This document shows positions 7,907-17,020 of a DNA stretch of 64,000 nt, piece by piece. Position 1 is the first letter of the stretch. Every line of letters begins with the position of its first letter. Source of the DNA: Deltaproteobacteria bacterium (GTDB lineage Bacteria; Desulfobacterota; GWC2-55-46); NCBI GenBank assembly GCA_019912665.1, contig JAIOIE010000008.1, positions 62,001 through 126,000 on the forward strand, read 5' to 3'. The notes beneath the pieces are model-generated. The model was given only the letters and a program-made list of their open reading frames with translations. It did not search any database and had not been told where the DNA came from. The position numbers and the translations under genes are program-made.

Positions 7907-8404
7907 ATGGCTGACGCGAAGCGGAAAAAGGCCCTTGTCCTCGGGATAGGGAACGTGCTCCTGAAAGACGAGGGACTCGGGGTAAGGGCGATAGAGTATT
8001 TCTCTGAACGCTACGGCTTCGGCCCGGACGTTGACTGCCTTGACGGCGGCACCTCGGGCCTGGGCCTTCTCTCTTACATAAAAGACTACTCTCACATCAT
8101 CGTGGTCGACGCGGTCGCCGCAAGCGGCCCTCCCGGTAAGCTCCTCCGGATACCAGGGGAGGAGGTCGTCAAATGGCCCGCGCTCAAGTCGACCAGCGCC
8201 CATCAGATCGGCCTTAGAGACTTAATCGAAATAGCGAAATTTCAGGGCCTCCGCCCCGAGCTCGTCATAATCGGGATAATCCCCAGGGACATAACACCGG
8301 GCATTGAGCTTACCCCTGAGGCTGCCCGGTCCGTCCCGCTCGCTGCCGAAGCCATAAGAGATGAGCTTACAAGGTTCGGGTTCAGTGTGGAGAAGAAGGG
8401 CTGA
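7907..8404 (+). CDS. Hydrogenase maturation protease (HyaD/HupD family)
   Basis: A 165-residue endopeptidase of the family that removes the C-terminal peptide of the NiFe-hydrogenase large subunit after nickel insertion. The GIGNVLLKDEG motif near the start contains the conserved nickel-binding Glu; Asp in DCLDGG and His in TSAHQ match the other two ligands known from HybD. The ATG at 7907 is chosen over an in-frame TTG six bases earlier; neither has a clear Shine-Dalgarno. It leads the maturation cluster, with hypA three bases downstream. Its substrate, a hydrogenase large subunit, is not in this window. Confidence 0.9.
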   Translation: MADAKRKKALVLGIGNVLLKDEGLGVRAIEYFSERYGFGPDVDCLDGGTSGLGLLSYIKDYSHIIVVDAVAASGPPGKLLRIPGEEVVKWPALKSTSAHQIGLRDLIEIAKFQGLRPELVIIGIIPRDITPGIELTPEAARSVPLAAEAIRDELTRFGFSVEKKG

Positions 8405-8407
8405 AGA

Positions 8408-8749
8408 ATGCACGAGATGTCCATCACAAAAAACATCCTTGAGACCGTCAGGGCGGAGATGGAGAAGGCCGCGCTCAAGGAGCTAAGGAGCGTCAGGATA
8501 CGCGTGGGCGAGCTTACGGCCGTTGAGCCGGAGGCCCTCAGGTTCTGCTTCGAGGCATCGATAAAGGGCACCTCCTTCGAGGGCGCGGCCCTCGATATAG
8601 AGGAAGCGCCGCTTACAGGCAAATGCGAAGGGTGCGGACTTGTCTTCAGGATATCGCTGTTCGAAAGGACATGCCCCGGATGCGGCGGAAGCTCGGTCGA
8701 AATAGCCGGCGGTAACGAGCTCGACATAGTCTCAATGGAAGGCGTTTGA
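8408..8749 (+). CDS. hypA: Hydrogenase nickel incorporation protein HypA
   Basis: A 113-residue nickel metallochaperone for NiFe-hydrogenase maturation. It begins MHE, with the N-terminal His2 that binds nickel, and carries a structural zinc site made of two CxxC pairs at Cys73/76 and Cys89/92. It delivers nickel together with HypB. It lies directly after the maturation protease, and 136 bases separate it from hypB. Confidence 0.95.
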   Translation: MHEMSITKNILETVRAEMEKAALKELRSVRIRVGELTAVEPEALRFCFEASIKGTSFEGAALDIEEAPLTGKCEGCGLVFRISLFERTCPGCGGSSVEIAGGNELDIVSMEGV

Positions 8750-8885
8750 CTAGGCTAAAGTCCAGGGTATCCGGAGAGCGAAGTTAAAAGGGCGATATTC
8801 CTTCACTCGCCGAAAATCCCGAAGGTGAAAGGCGGTCCTTCAACCCTGAGCTTGATAACCCAGGGTTCCGACCGGAATTATAAAA

Positions 8886-9548
8886 ATGCACGAGATACTG
8901 ATAGAGGAAAAGATACTTGCGAGAAACGACGAGATAGCGGCCCAGAACAGGAAGGCCCTCTCGGAAAAGGGCATCTACGCGATAAATATCGTAAGCGCGC
9001 CCGGAGCCGGAAAAACCTCGCTCATAGAACGGATGGCGGCGGAGCTTAAGGCCCTAGGGGCGGGCTTCGCGGTGGTAGAGGGCGACCTCGAAGGCGATTT
9101 CGATTCAAAGAGGATAGAGAAGCACGGCATACCCGCGCTCCAGATAACTACCGGCAGGGCCTGTCACCTCGACGCCCACCAGGTAAGCCATGCGCTCCCC
9201 TGGGTGTTCGCACAGACCGGCATAGAGCTACTTGTAATAGAAAATGTCGGGAACATGGTCTGCCCGGCCGAGTACGACCTGGGCGAAGACATGACCGTAA
9301 TGGTCATGTCGGCCGCAGAAGGGGACGATAAGCCCCTCAAATACCCGGCAATATTCAGCGCCTCGGAGGCGCTGATAATAAACAAGACAGACCTCGCCCC
9401 CCATACCGATTTCGATATCAGGAGGGCCAGGGAGAACTCTCTCAAGGTAAACCCGTACCTGAAGATATTCGAGACCTCCTGCAGGACAGGCGCGGGGGTC
9501 GGGGAATGGGCGAGATATCTCGTGGGGAGCGTTCGAAACAAGAGATAG
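8886..9548 (+). CDS. hypB: Hydrogenase maturation GTPase HypB
   Basis: A 220-residue SIMIBI-class GTPase that drives nickel insertion. The P-loop APGAGKTS is at about 38-45, and a CHLDA segment near residue 97 matches the conserved metal site of the GTPase domain. The N-terminal CxxCGC motif and His-rich stretch of some HypB proteins are absent, so this is the short form. The 136-base gap before it holds an inverted repeat (CCCTGAG...CCCAGGG) but no gene. hypF begins one base after its stop. Confidence 0.95.
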   Translation: MHEILIEEKILARNDEIAAQNRKALSEKGIYAINIVSAPGAGKTSLIERMAAELKALGAGFAVVEGDLEGDFDSKRIEKHGIPALQITTGRACHLDAHQVSHALPWVFAQTGIELLVIENVGNMVCPAEYDLGEDMTVMVMSAAEGDDKPLKYPAIFSASEALIINKTDLAPHTDFDIRRARENSLKVNPYLKIFETSCRTGAGVGEWARYLVGSVRNKR

Positions 9549-9549
9549 A

Positions 9550-11820
9550 ATGGAAAGCGCAAGAATACAGATAACCGGCATAGTGCAGGGCGTTGGTTTC
9601 CGCCCCTATGTCTACGGGCTCGCATCTAGGCACAGCCTAAAAGGATTCTGCCTGAACGACTCGGAAGGCGTAGTCATAGAGGTGCAGGGCGCATCCATTG
9701 ACTCGTTCCTGGACGAGCTCAGGAAATCCCCGCCGCCCCTTGCCCGGATAGACTCGATAAGGGTAGAGCGCCTTGAGAACGGCGCGGAATACGATGATTT
9801 CATCATACGCGAGAGCAGGATTGTTCCCGGCAAATCCGTCCTCGTCTCTCCGGACATGGCGGTCTGCCCTGACTGCCTGAGCGAGATGCTCGACCCCTCG
9901 GACAGGCGCCATCTATACCCGTTCATCAACTGCACTAACTGCGGGCCGAGGTACTCTATCGTACTCGACATACCTTATGACAGGCCCAATACGACCATGG
10001 CCGGATTTACGATGTGCCCGGAATGCGAGCATGAGTATCACGACCCGGCCGACAGGAGGTTCCACGCCCAGCCAACCGCGTGCCCGGCCTGCGGCCCCTC
10101 GACATGGCTGCACGGGAACGGGGCCGTAAAGAATTACGCGGCAATCGTTGAGGCAGGCAGGCTCCTCAAGGAAGGCACCGTTGTGGCCGTTAAAGGCCTG
10201 GGCGGCTTTCATCTGGCCTGCGACGCTATGAACTCCGCTGCTGTTTCGATGCTCAGGGAAAGGAAAAGGCGCTCAAACAAGCCCTTCGCGCTCATGGTCC
10301 CCGATATCCGGGCGGCAAGGCTCATATGTGAAATTTCACCTAAAGAGGAGGAGGCGCTCCTTGACCGGACAAGGCCGATAGTGCTCCTTAAAAAAAGGGC
10401 CCTTTCCGGGATAGACGAGGCGGTAGCGCCCGGGAACAGCCGCCTCGGCGTGATGCTCCCGTATACGCCGCTCCATCACCTCCTTTTCCGCGCATCCACC
10501 TTCAAGGCCCTTGTCATGACTAGCGGAAACCTCTCAGAGGAGCCCATAGTCATCTCGAACAGTGAAGCCCTTGAGAAGCTCTCGCGTCTGGCCGATAGCT
10601 TCCTCCTACACGACAGGGACATCTACATGAGGGTGGATGATTCGATCGCCCGTGTGCAGTCCGGCAGAAAGGCCTTGCTCAGGCGGGCGCGCGGCCATGC
10701 GCCCGAGCCCATAGACCTTGGCCTCGAATCCGAAGAGGTCTTCGCGGCAGGAGCGCTCCTCAAGAACACCTTCTGCCTCACAAAGGGCAGGAACGCGATA
10801 TTGAGCCAGCACATGGGCGACCTCGAGAACTTCGATGCGCTCGAGTTCTACCGTGAAACGCTGAGGAACCTCAAGAACACCTTCAGGGCCGAGCCTACTG
10901 TCGTCGCCCACGACCTCCACCCTGATTACCTGAGCACCAGGTTCGCGCTTGAATACGCGAAAGAGCACGGCATCCCTGATGACAGGATCGTATCGGTCCA
11001 GCACCACCACGCGCACGTAGCGAGCGCCATGGCAGAGCACGGCCTTTCGGGCCCTGTAATAGGAGTCTCTTTCGACGGCACCGGGCTTGGCACTGACGGC
11101 AACATCTGGGGCGGCGAGTTTTTAATCGCAACCAGAAAAGATTGCACCAGGGAAGCTCATCTACGCTACATGAAACTGCCCGGTGGCGATACGGCGGCAA
11201 GGGAGCCCTGGCGGATGGCGCTATCGTGCCTCCTCGATTCGTTCGGCTCTCCGGACGCCCTCAGGGGCTTCGCGGAGCGTATAGGGGCCAAGTCCGTCAT
11301 TGTAGCCGAGATGATCAGGAAGGGCATAAACGCCCCCCTTACATCGAGCATGGGACGGCTCTTTGACGCCGCGGCCTCCATCGCCGGGGTAAGGGACGAG
11401 ATAACCTTCGAGGCAGAGGCGGCCATAGAGTTCGAAACCATCGCATCGGAAGGGGAAGAGCCCTATCCGTTCGAGCTGGAAGGGGACGGACCTCTTGTGA
11501 TAGACACCCGGCCGCTGATAATGGAACTGGTGAAGGACGCTAATTCAGGGACACCCAAGAGCAGGATGGCAGGCAGGTTCCACTCGGCGATAGCAGGGAT
11601 GGCACTGAGGGTTTCTGAAATTCTCCGAGACGAGACAGGCATTAACGATATAGTCCTGAGCGGCGGGGTCTTCCAGAACAGGCTCCTTTCGGAGCTTACG
11701 GAAGGGAAGCTCAAGCGGGCGGGGTTCGAAACATATAGACAGGAGCGTGTCCCGGCCAACGACGGGGGCATATCGCTCGGCCAGGCCGCTGTCGCAATCG
11801 AAAGAACAATAAGGAGATAA
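9550..11820 (+). CDS. hypF: Carbamoyltransferase HypF
   Basis: A 756-residue enzyme that makes the cyanide ligand of the NiFe site from carbamoyl phosphate and passes it to HypE. Domains in order: acylphosphatase-like (VQGVGFRPYVY, about 13-23), two zinc-finger units each with paired CxxC motifs (from about 106 to 180), a YrdC-like domain, and a C-terminal Kae1-like domain with the HHHAH metal-binding motif. Length and order are normal for HypF. It lies one base after hypB and is followed within eight bases by hypC. Confidence 0.96.
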   Translation: MESARIQITGIVQGVGFRPYVYGLASRHSLKGFCLNDSEGVVIEVQGASIDSFLDELRKSPPPLARIDSIRVERLENGAEYDDFIIRESRIVPGKSVLVSPDMAVCPDCLSEMLDPSDRRHLYPFINCTNCGPRYSIVLDIPYDRPNTTMAGFTMCPECEHEYHDPADRRFHAQPTACPACGPSTWLHGNGAVKNYAAIVEAGRLLKEGTVVAVKGLGGFHLACDAMNSAAVSMLRERKRRSNKPFALMVPDIRAARLICEISPKEEEALLDRTRPIVLLKKRALSGIDEAVAPGNSRLGVMLPYTPLHHLLFRASTFKALVMTSGNLSEEPIVISNSEALEKLSRLADSFLLHDRDIYMRVDDSIARVQSGRKALLRRARGHAPEPIDLGLESEEVFAAGALLKNTFCLTKGRNAILSQHMGDLENFDALEFYRETLRNLKNTFRAEPTVVAHDLHPDYLSTRFALEYAKEHGIPDDRIVSVQHHHAHVASAMAEHGLSGPVIGVSFDGTGLGTDGNIWGGEFLIATRKDCTREAHLRYMKLPGGDTAAREPWRMALSCLLDSFGSPDALRGFAERIGAKSVIVAEMIRKGINAPLTSSMGRLFDAAASIAGVRDEITFEAEAAIEFETIASEGEEPYPFELEGDGPLVIDTRPLIMELVKDANSGTPKSRMAGRFHSAIAGMALRVSEILRDETGINDIVLSGGVFQNRLLSELTEGKLKRAGFETYRQERVPANDGGISLGQAAVAIERTIRR

Positions 11821-11827
11821 AAAGAAT

Positions 11828-12043
11828 ATGTGTCTCGGAATACCGGGAAGGATAATAGACATAAACGGCTTCGTTGCGAGGGTAGACGTGGCTGGCGCGA
11901 CCAAGGAGGCTGACCTCCGCCTCATGCAAGAGGCCCGGCCTGGAGACTTCGTCATAATCCACGCAGGCTTCGCGATAGAGAAAGTCGACGAGGCCAAGGC
12001 AAGGGAAACGCTTGATCTAATAAGAGCTGTTTCTAAAAAATAG
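11828..12043 (+). CDS. hypC: Hydrogenase maturation chaperone HypC
   Basis: A 71-residue chaperone starting MCLGIPG; the Cys2 exposed after Met removal binds iron and contacts HypD. HypC carries the Fe(CN)2CO unit and holds the large-subunit precursor open. It closely follows hypF. The next gene, hypD, is separated from it by a family B repeat, so co-transcription must pass through that structure. Confidence 0.95.
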   Translation: MCLGIPGRIIDINGFVARVDVAGATKEADLRLMQEARPGDFVIIHAGFAIEKVDEAKARETLDLIRAVSKK

Positions 12044-12075
12044 GTTGAACCGGGCTGAAAAAAAGAATCACATTC

Positions 12076-12187
12076 AGGCTGCTCAAATCAAGATGCAAGG
12101 AAATGAGGAATGAGGCGTACTTTTATTGTACGCCGTAATGACGTATTTTGAAGACGACGCAGCAGATTGGACTTTTTCCAGCCTGCT
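12076..12187. repeat. Intergenic palindromic repeat, family B, copy 1
   Basis: A 112-bp element with outer ends AGGCTGCT and AGCCTGCT, an inner GGCGTAC/GTACGCC stem and the phrase ATGAGGAATGAGGCGTA. It sits between hypC and hypD. Similar copies lie at 44177-44300 (opposite orientation) and 50963-51099. It has no coding capacity, and an in-frame TTG within it is a false upstream start for hypD. Confidence 0.8.
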
Positions 12188-12205
12188 AAAGGAGATTGCC
12201 GGCAA

Positions 12206-13297
12206 ATGAAATATGTTGACGAATTCAGGAAAAGGGAAGAGGCGCAGGGGCTTCTAAGGAGGATCCGCGAGATATCCCGTAATGAAGTGAGCATAATGGA
12301 GATATGCGGCACGCACACGCACTCCATCTCGAGATACGGGGTAAGGGAGGCGCTCCCGCCGAACATACGGCTCATATCCGGACCCGGCTGCCCTGTCTGC
12401 GTGACATCTGCGGCGGACGTAAACCGTCTCTTGGATTTCAGCAGGTCGCGCCGGGACGTCGTCATAGCGACCTTCGGGGACATGATGAAGGTGCCGGGCT
12501 CGGCGTCCTCTCTCCAGGAGGAAAAGGCCAGGGGAGGTGACATAAGGGTAGTGTACTCGCCTCTTGACGCGCTCGATATCGCAAGGGAGGACCCCTCGCG
12601 AGAGGTGGTACTCTTTGCCGTCGGCTTTGAGACTACGGTCCCGACGGTAGCCGCGACCATGCTCGCGGCAAGGGATGGGGGCCTTAAGAACCTTTCGGTC
12701 CTGTCGCTCCATAAGCTCACCCCTCCGGCCATGCGTGCTCTAATGGACACTGGCGAGATCGAGATAGACGGTTTCATCTGTCCGGGCCATGTGACCGCGA
12801 TAATCGGTGCGGGCGCTTACGGCTTCCTTGCGGCCGAATACGGTTCGCCCTGCGTGGTGGCCGGCTTCGAGCCCATCGACGCCATAATGGGCATATATAT
12901 GCTCGTTAAGCAGCTCGAAGAGGGACGTAAGGAGATCGAGATAGAGTACGACCGCGTGGTCACCTGGGGCGGGAACCTCAAGGCCCAGGAGGTAATGCGG
13001 AGGGTCTTCGAGCCCGCGGACAGCCTCTGGAGGGGCATCGGCAACATACCCGGAAGCGGCTTGAGGATACGGGACGAGTTCTCGGACATGGACGCGGAGA
13101 AGAGGTTCTCGATACCTCCGGGTGAGGATGCGGAGCCCAAGGGCTGCAAATGCGGTTCGGTATTGAAGGGGCTTATAGCGCCCGATGCATGCCCGCTCTT
13201 CGCAAAAGCCTGCACGCCGGAATTCCCAGTCGGCCCGTGCATGGTATCGTCCGAAGGCACCTGCGCCGCCTTCTTCAAGTACAGGAGGGCCGCATGA
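12206..13297 (+). CDS. hypD: Hydrogenase maturation protein HypD
   Basis: A 363-residue iron-sulfur scaffold that works with HypC to assemble the Fe(CN)2CO group. Conserved features are present: CGTHTH near the start, GPGCPVCVT with the redox CxxC, and a Cys-rich C-terminus (CKCG, ACPLF, CMVSSEGTC) for the 4Fe-4S cluster. The ATG at 12206 is chosen because the open frame upstream runs into the family B repeat. The stop overlaps the hypE start by four bases. Confidence 0.95.
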   Translation: MKYVDEFRKREEAQGLLRRIREISRNEVSIMEICGTHTHSISRYGVREALPPNIRLISGPGCPVCVTSAADVNRLLDFSRSRRDVVIATFGDMMKVPGSASSLQEEKARGGDIRVVYSPLDALDIAREDPSREVVLFAVGFETTVPTVAATMLAARDGGLKNLSVLSLHKLTPPAMRALMDTGEIEIDGFICPGHVTAIIGAGAYGFLAAEYGSPCVVAGFEPIDAIMGIYMLVKQLEEGRKEIEIEYDRVVTWGGNLKAQEVMRRVFEPADSLWRGIGNIPGSGLRIRDEFSDMDAEKRFSIPPGEDAEPKGCKCGSVLKGLIAPDACPLFAKACTPEFPVGPCMVSSEGTCAAFFKYRRAA

Positions 13298-14313
13298 CGA
13301 AGGACATAAAGACCATACTCCTTGCCCACGGTAGCGGTGGAAGCCACTCAAGGAGGCTAGTCGAGGACCTCTTCGCAAAGGCCTTCACCAACCCCTTCCT
13401 TGCGCCCCTTAACGACCAGGCCGTTTTCGCGCCCCCTGCCGGAAGGCTCGCCTTTACGACAGACTCATATGTCGTCAAACCCATATTCTTCCCTGGCGGG
13501 GATATCGGGAAGCTCGCCGTATGCGGCACCATAAACGACCTCGCCGTGGGCGGCGCGGAGCCGCTATACCTAAGCGCCTCGTTCATAATAGAGGAAGGGC
13601 TTCCCATGGACGAGCTCGAAAGGGTCGTTGACTCGATGGCGAAGACCGCCCTGGATGCCGGAGTCATGATAGTCACCGGCGACACCAAGGTGGTCGAGCG
13701 CGGGAAAGGAGACAAGCTCTTCATTAATACCGCTGGCATAGGAAGGATCGACGGCTCCCTTGACCTCGCGCCCACGAACATAAGGGCCGGGGACGCGGTT
13801 ATAGTATCGGGCACAATGGGCGACCACGGCATCGCGATACTCACCCATAGGGAAGGCATACGGATGGAGACGCCCGTAGAGAGCGACTGCGCCGCGCTCC
13901 ACACCCTCGCGAAAGCCGTTCTCGACGCCGAGCCTTCGGGCGTAAGGGCCATGCGCGACCCCACGAGAGGGGGGCTCGCGACCGTGCTTAACGAGTTCGC
14001 GTCGTCATCCGGGCTCTCGATATCGGTGAGGGAAGACGACATCCCCATAAAGGAAGCGGTACGCGGGGCCTGCGAGATACTGGGCTTTGACCCGCTCTAT
14101 CTTGCCAATGAAGGCAAGCTCGTGGCTGTGGTCTCCAGGGAATCCGCTGACTCGGTTCTCAAGGCCATGCGCTCCCATCCGAACGGCAGGGACGCCGCCA
14201 TTATTGGCACAGTCGAGGAAGAGCCGAAAGCCAGGGTTCTTATCGAGACCTCGATAGGGAATAAACGGATACTCGATATGCTCTCAGGCGAGCAGCTGCC
14301 GCGCATCTGCTGA
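13294..14313 (+). CDS. hypE: Hydrogenase maturation protein HypE
   Basis: A 339-residue PurM-like dehydratase that converts the thiocarboxamide received from HypF into thiocyanate. The conserved C-terminal end PRIC is intact, with the terminal Cys that carries the carbamoyl group, and the HGSGG motif is near the start. The ATG overlaps the hypD stop (ATGA), indicating translational coupling. It is the last gene of the cluster, followed by a hairpin terminator. Confidence 0.96.
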   Translation: MTKDIKTILLAHGSGGSHSRRLVEDLFAKAFTNPFLAPLNDQAVFAPPAGRLAFTTDSYVVKPIFFPGGDIGKLAVCGTINDLAVGGAEPLYLSASFIIEEGLPMDELERVVDSMAKTALDAGVMIVTGDTKVVERGKGDKLFINTAGIGRIDGSLDLAPTNIRAGDAVIVSGTMGDHGIAILTHREGIRMETPVESDCAALHTLAKAVLDAEPSGVRAMRDPTRGGLATVLNEFASSSGLSISVREDDIPIKEAVRGACEILGFDPLYLANEGKLVAVVSRESADSVLKAMRSHPNGRDAAIIGTVEEEPKARVLIETSIGNKRILDMLSGEQLPRIC

Positions 14314-14333
14314 CATTTCTCGATATACATATA

Positions 14334-14371
14334 AAAAAGGGGCTCCGGCCAATTTGCCGCAGCCCCTTTTT
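14334..14371. terminator. Bidirectional terminator between hypE and the TraF-like gene
   Basis: An 11-bp stem, AAAAAGGGGCT pairing with AGCCCCTTTTT, stands between two convergent genes and ends in a T run on either strand. It should stop the hyp transcript and the opposing transcript. Confidence 0.85.
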
Positions 14372-14393
14372 AAATTCAAGCCACTATCTCCGG

Positions 14394-15906
14394 TCAGAAG
14401 AGGGCCGAGATGGCAAGCTCTGCCCTCGCCTCCTTCGGTATCTCGTCCCCGTCCACAGTCGTTGTCCCTGACGACACTGCGCCGCCGAGGTCGATGTTGA
14501 AGAGCCAAAGATTGAGACCCAGTCCGGCCGTGTATACAGGGCCGATGTCGTCCATGGACAGGTTTTTGTAGATGCCTGCCCGGAGCTTGAGGAAATTGAA
14601 TATACTCGCCTCAACACCTCCTCCCAGGTTCCTCGATTTGAGGCCGTTCGCGGCAGCCGTCTCGTTCTCCGTGACGTCTATGTCGGCCGCGAGGGTAAGA
14701 AAGTCGAAAGGCTTATAGGCGACACCGGCCCTGACCTGCGCCTTCTCCTTTATGCTGTCGGCAGGGTCTCCGGAAATCGGCTTCATATCGAATTTGGGCG
14801 AGTTCACGTTCCTTGCCACGACCCCGAACCTCAACTTGTCACCGAAGCGGTAGAGAGCGCCGAGATCGACCCCGAATGCGTTGCTCTCGGTGTAATCCTC
14901 TTTAGCCTCGTCGAGCACGTCAGAAACGTCCTTGTCGAACACCTCTACCCTCGCGTTATACACACGAGCCTTCATGAACTTGACATTGCCGCCGACCGAG
15001 AAGTCGTCATTTATCTTCCTGCCGTATGTAAGCGGGACCTCCGCGACGCCTATGCCCCTCACCAGGAGCGCAGACTCGTTCTCGTCTATGGTATTCCCTC
15101 CGCTTCCGGCGGCCGTATCTGCGACAGAGGCAAGCGTCTTTATCTGCTCGACGATATCGTCGGGCACTTCACCGGGAGGGGCCAGGCTCAGGCCCTGGTC
15201 GGCTATTTCTATGAAATTGCTCCTTTGGGTTGCGTCCCAGCCCAGGCCCTGCAGAAATGTGTCTAACTCAGCTTCCTGCGCGGGCGTAAGCACAAGGTTA
15301 TCGACAGTGCCATCGCAACCTCCGCAGCTGTAGTTGCCGGGGTTCGTGAAATCATTGAGGTCGAAGTTATCGACCGGCCCGATGTTCAAGAGGTCGAGGT
15401 CCCCCCCTGAGAGACGCCTCAGAGAAGACATATCCGTTAAGCCCGTAGCGCCCGGCCTGGGCCCTCAGTCCACCGTTGGCGGTGATGACAAGCGCGCGGC
15501 CGGGGTCTTCGTCGAAGGCCTTAAGCCTGTCCACAATCTGGATAAAATCGTTTATCTCGTTTGTGGATATGGTCCCGCCGGAGAAGAGCGCATCGAAGTC
15601 TATCTGCGATATCGCGTCCACCTGCTCTCCAAGGTCCTTGCGGACCTGAACCCCTGCCCCGGCGTCCACTACCGCGCTCCACTTCCTTTTTCCGTACTCG
15701 CCGCCAGCGGCGTCCTTGAAGAACCCGAAGGCGGCCGGGTTCCAGTAGCTCGCCGTCGCGTCATTGGCAACCGCTACGCCAGCGCCCCCCATCCCGAGCG
15801 CCCTCGGTCCCACTATGCTCCATTCCCTTGATTCGGCATCTGTCGATGATACGGCCAGCAGCAGCGCGGCTGCGGCGCCAAGCACAAGTCTTTTTCCAAT
15901 CTTCAC
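14394..15906 (-). pseudogene. TraF-like outer-membrane protein, frameshifted
   Basis: Two overlapping minus-strand frames, 15906 to 15367 and 15431 to 14394, together encode one protein of about 500 residues. The first has a signal peptide and the ALGMGGAGVAVANDATASYWNP-type motif (about residues 36-58) of the TraF_2/PorV-like outer-membrane family; the second reads like the rest of a beta-barrel and ends in F. The frames join if the run of seven C at 15401-15407 is shortened by one, giving a reading SLRGDLDLL across the junction. The break may be a sequencing error, a recent mutation or a homopolymer switch. The family is often misnamed a conjugation protein; a lipid or surface-related role is more likely, and no conjugation genes are near. 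Confidence 0.75.
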
Positions 15907-15938
15907 GGCTATCCCGACCCTCCGGTTTATTTTTTATT

Positions 15939-16520
15939 TCAGCGCGGCATCTCTTTTATGAGCATACGCATGAGCTTGTCGGCCATTTTTGCCTGGTCCG
16001 GCCTGATTATGGTGTATTCCTCTATCAGCTCGTGGCTGGCCTTCCAGACTATGCGGCCGGTTGAGGAATCGACGAGCTTCAACCCGAGCCCCACTCTTGC
16101 GACCTTGTTGCCGTCCGCCCTGCCGTAGCCCCATGAGCTGACATAAGTGAGGAGTATCGCCTCGGCCTCTATCGACTCCCTGAGCTTCGCCACCGACTGG
16201 GGGTCGGATACGCCGAGCGTATTAATCTTCTGGATATAAAAGGCGAGCTCGTTAGCGAGCTCGGTGGAGTTGGATATCTGCGTCTTTATAGTGGTGCTGT
16301 CGACGATGTTATCGTATCTCTTGCTCTTCAGGAGGCTCGCAGACACCACCCCGTCTATGATGTCCCTGCTGGACTCGTGCTCCCCGACAGTGGCCGGCAT
16401 TACGGCTATCGTCTTGGGGTGGAAGTCCTTGGCATCAGGGCTGAGCTGGCTGAAATTGATCCCGGCGCACCCGGCCAGGAAAAGGAAAGTAAAAAAAGCG
16501 AGTAAGGCAGTTTTTTTCAC
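15939..16520 (-). CDS. Outer-membrane lipoprotein, CsgG/DUF799-like
   Basis: A 193-residue lipoprotein with a short basic N-terminus, hydrophobic segment and lipobox LAGC (Cys18). The rest (AVMPATVGEHESSRDIIDG, then later GLKLVDSSTGRIVW) resembles periplasmic lipoproteins of the CsgG/DUF799 type, which build a nucleotide-binding-like fold. It lies upstream of the TraF-like gene on the same strand, 32 bases away, so they probably share a transcript. Specific function unknown. Confidence 0.72.
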   Translation of the reverse strand: MKKTALLAFFTFLFLAGCAGINFSQLSPDAKDFHPKTIAVMPATVGEHESSRDIIDGVVSASLLKSKRYDNIVDSTTIKTQISNSTELANELAFYIQKINTLGVSDPQSVAKLRESIEAEAILLTYVSSWGYGRADGNKVARVGLGLKLVDSSTGRIVWKASHELIEEYTIIRPDQAKMADKLMRMLIKEMPR

Positions 16521-17020
16521 CGGACCTCCTCATAAAAATGGATTTTATTTGTGGTAATCTTCAACCTATGACATCGGCTGAAATACTCTTCTTCTTAAAC
16601 GTATTTTTTCCTGACATGCCGTTTTCGGTGAGGCAGCAAAACCGCTATTTTTAAATGTGCGCCGCTCAGGCCCTCCGAATAAAAAGCGCCGGGTCCGACG
16701 TCCTTGTTCTCTTATAGAATAATTCACGTACTCCTCGGGCATCTTGTTCTCAGATTGCCGGCCACAGCGTCTCATTATATAAAGAGAGGACTTACAGATT
16801 GATTACAGATTGCGGTTTTTTTGATTTACAGACATGAGAAAAACAGACGAAGGACATAAATCGAAAATAATTCAAATACTTACACGACCGCGCCTGGTCA
16901 GGCGAGACTTGAGCGCACCAGTTAATTTGCCAAGAATTTTTCAGGCTGATCCGTAATTGCTGGAGGGCCGCCAGGCCTGACGGAAATGAGAAGTATCAAA
17001 TTCAAGGGAATGTAATCAAC
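16521..17020. other. AT-rich intergenic region with short direct repeats
   Basis: About 500 bases without a convincing gene. The base composition is more AT-rich than the flanks. TTACAGATTG occurs twice, at 16792-16801 and 16803-16812, with a third partial copy near 16825, giving roughly 11-base then longer spacing on one face of the helix, which could be a regulator-binding array. The lipoprotein gene's promoter should lie near its right-hand end. A 69-codon minus-strand frame (16566-16775) is not credible. Confidence 0.5.

Noticed and set aside
7625-8203. Upstream part of the long minus-strand frame that contains the 37-residue membrane protein
   Set aside because: It crosses the divergent promoter region and the start of the maturation protease; only the last 37 codons have sensible composition and position.
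8750-8885. Possible riboswitch or small RNA between hypA and hypB
   Set aside because: Only a short CCCTGAG/CCCAGGG inverted repeat is visible; it does not fit a riboswitch class I know.
16566-16775. Minus-strand 69-codon frame upstream of the lipoprotein
   Set aside because: Arg-rich composition without a ribosome site or family; likely chance.
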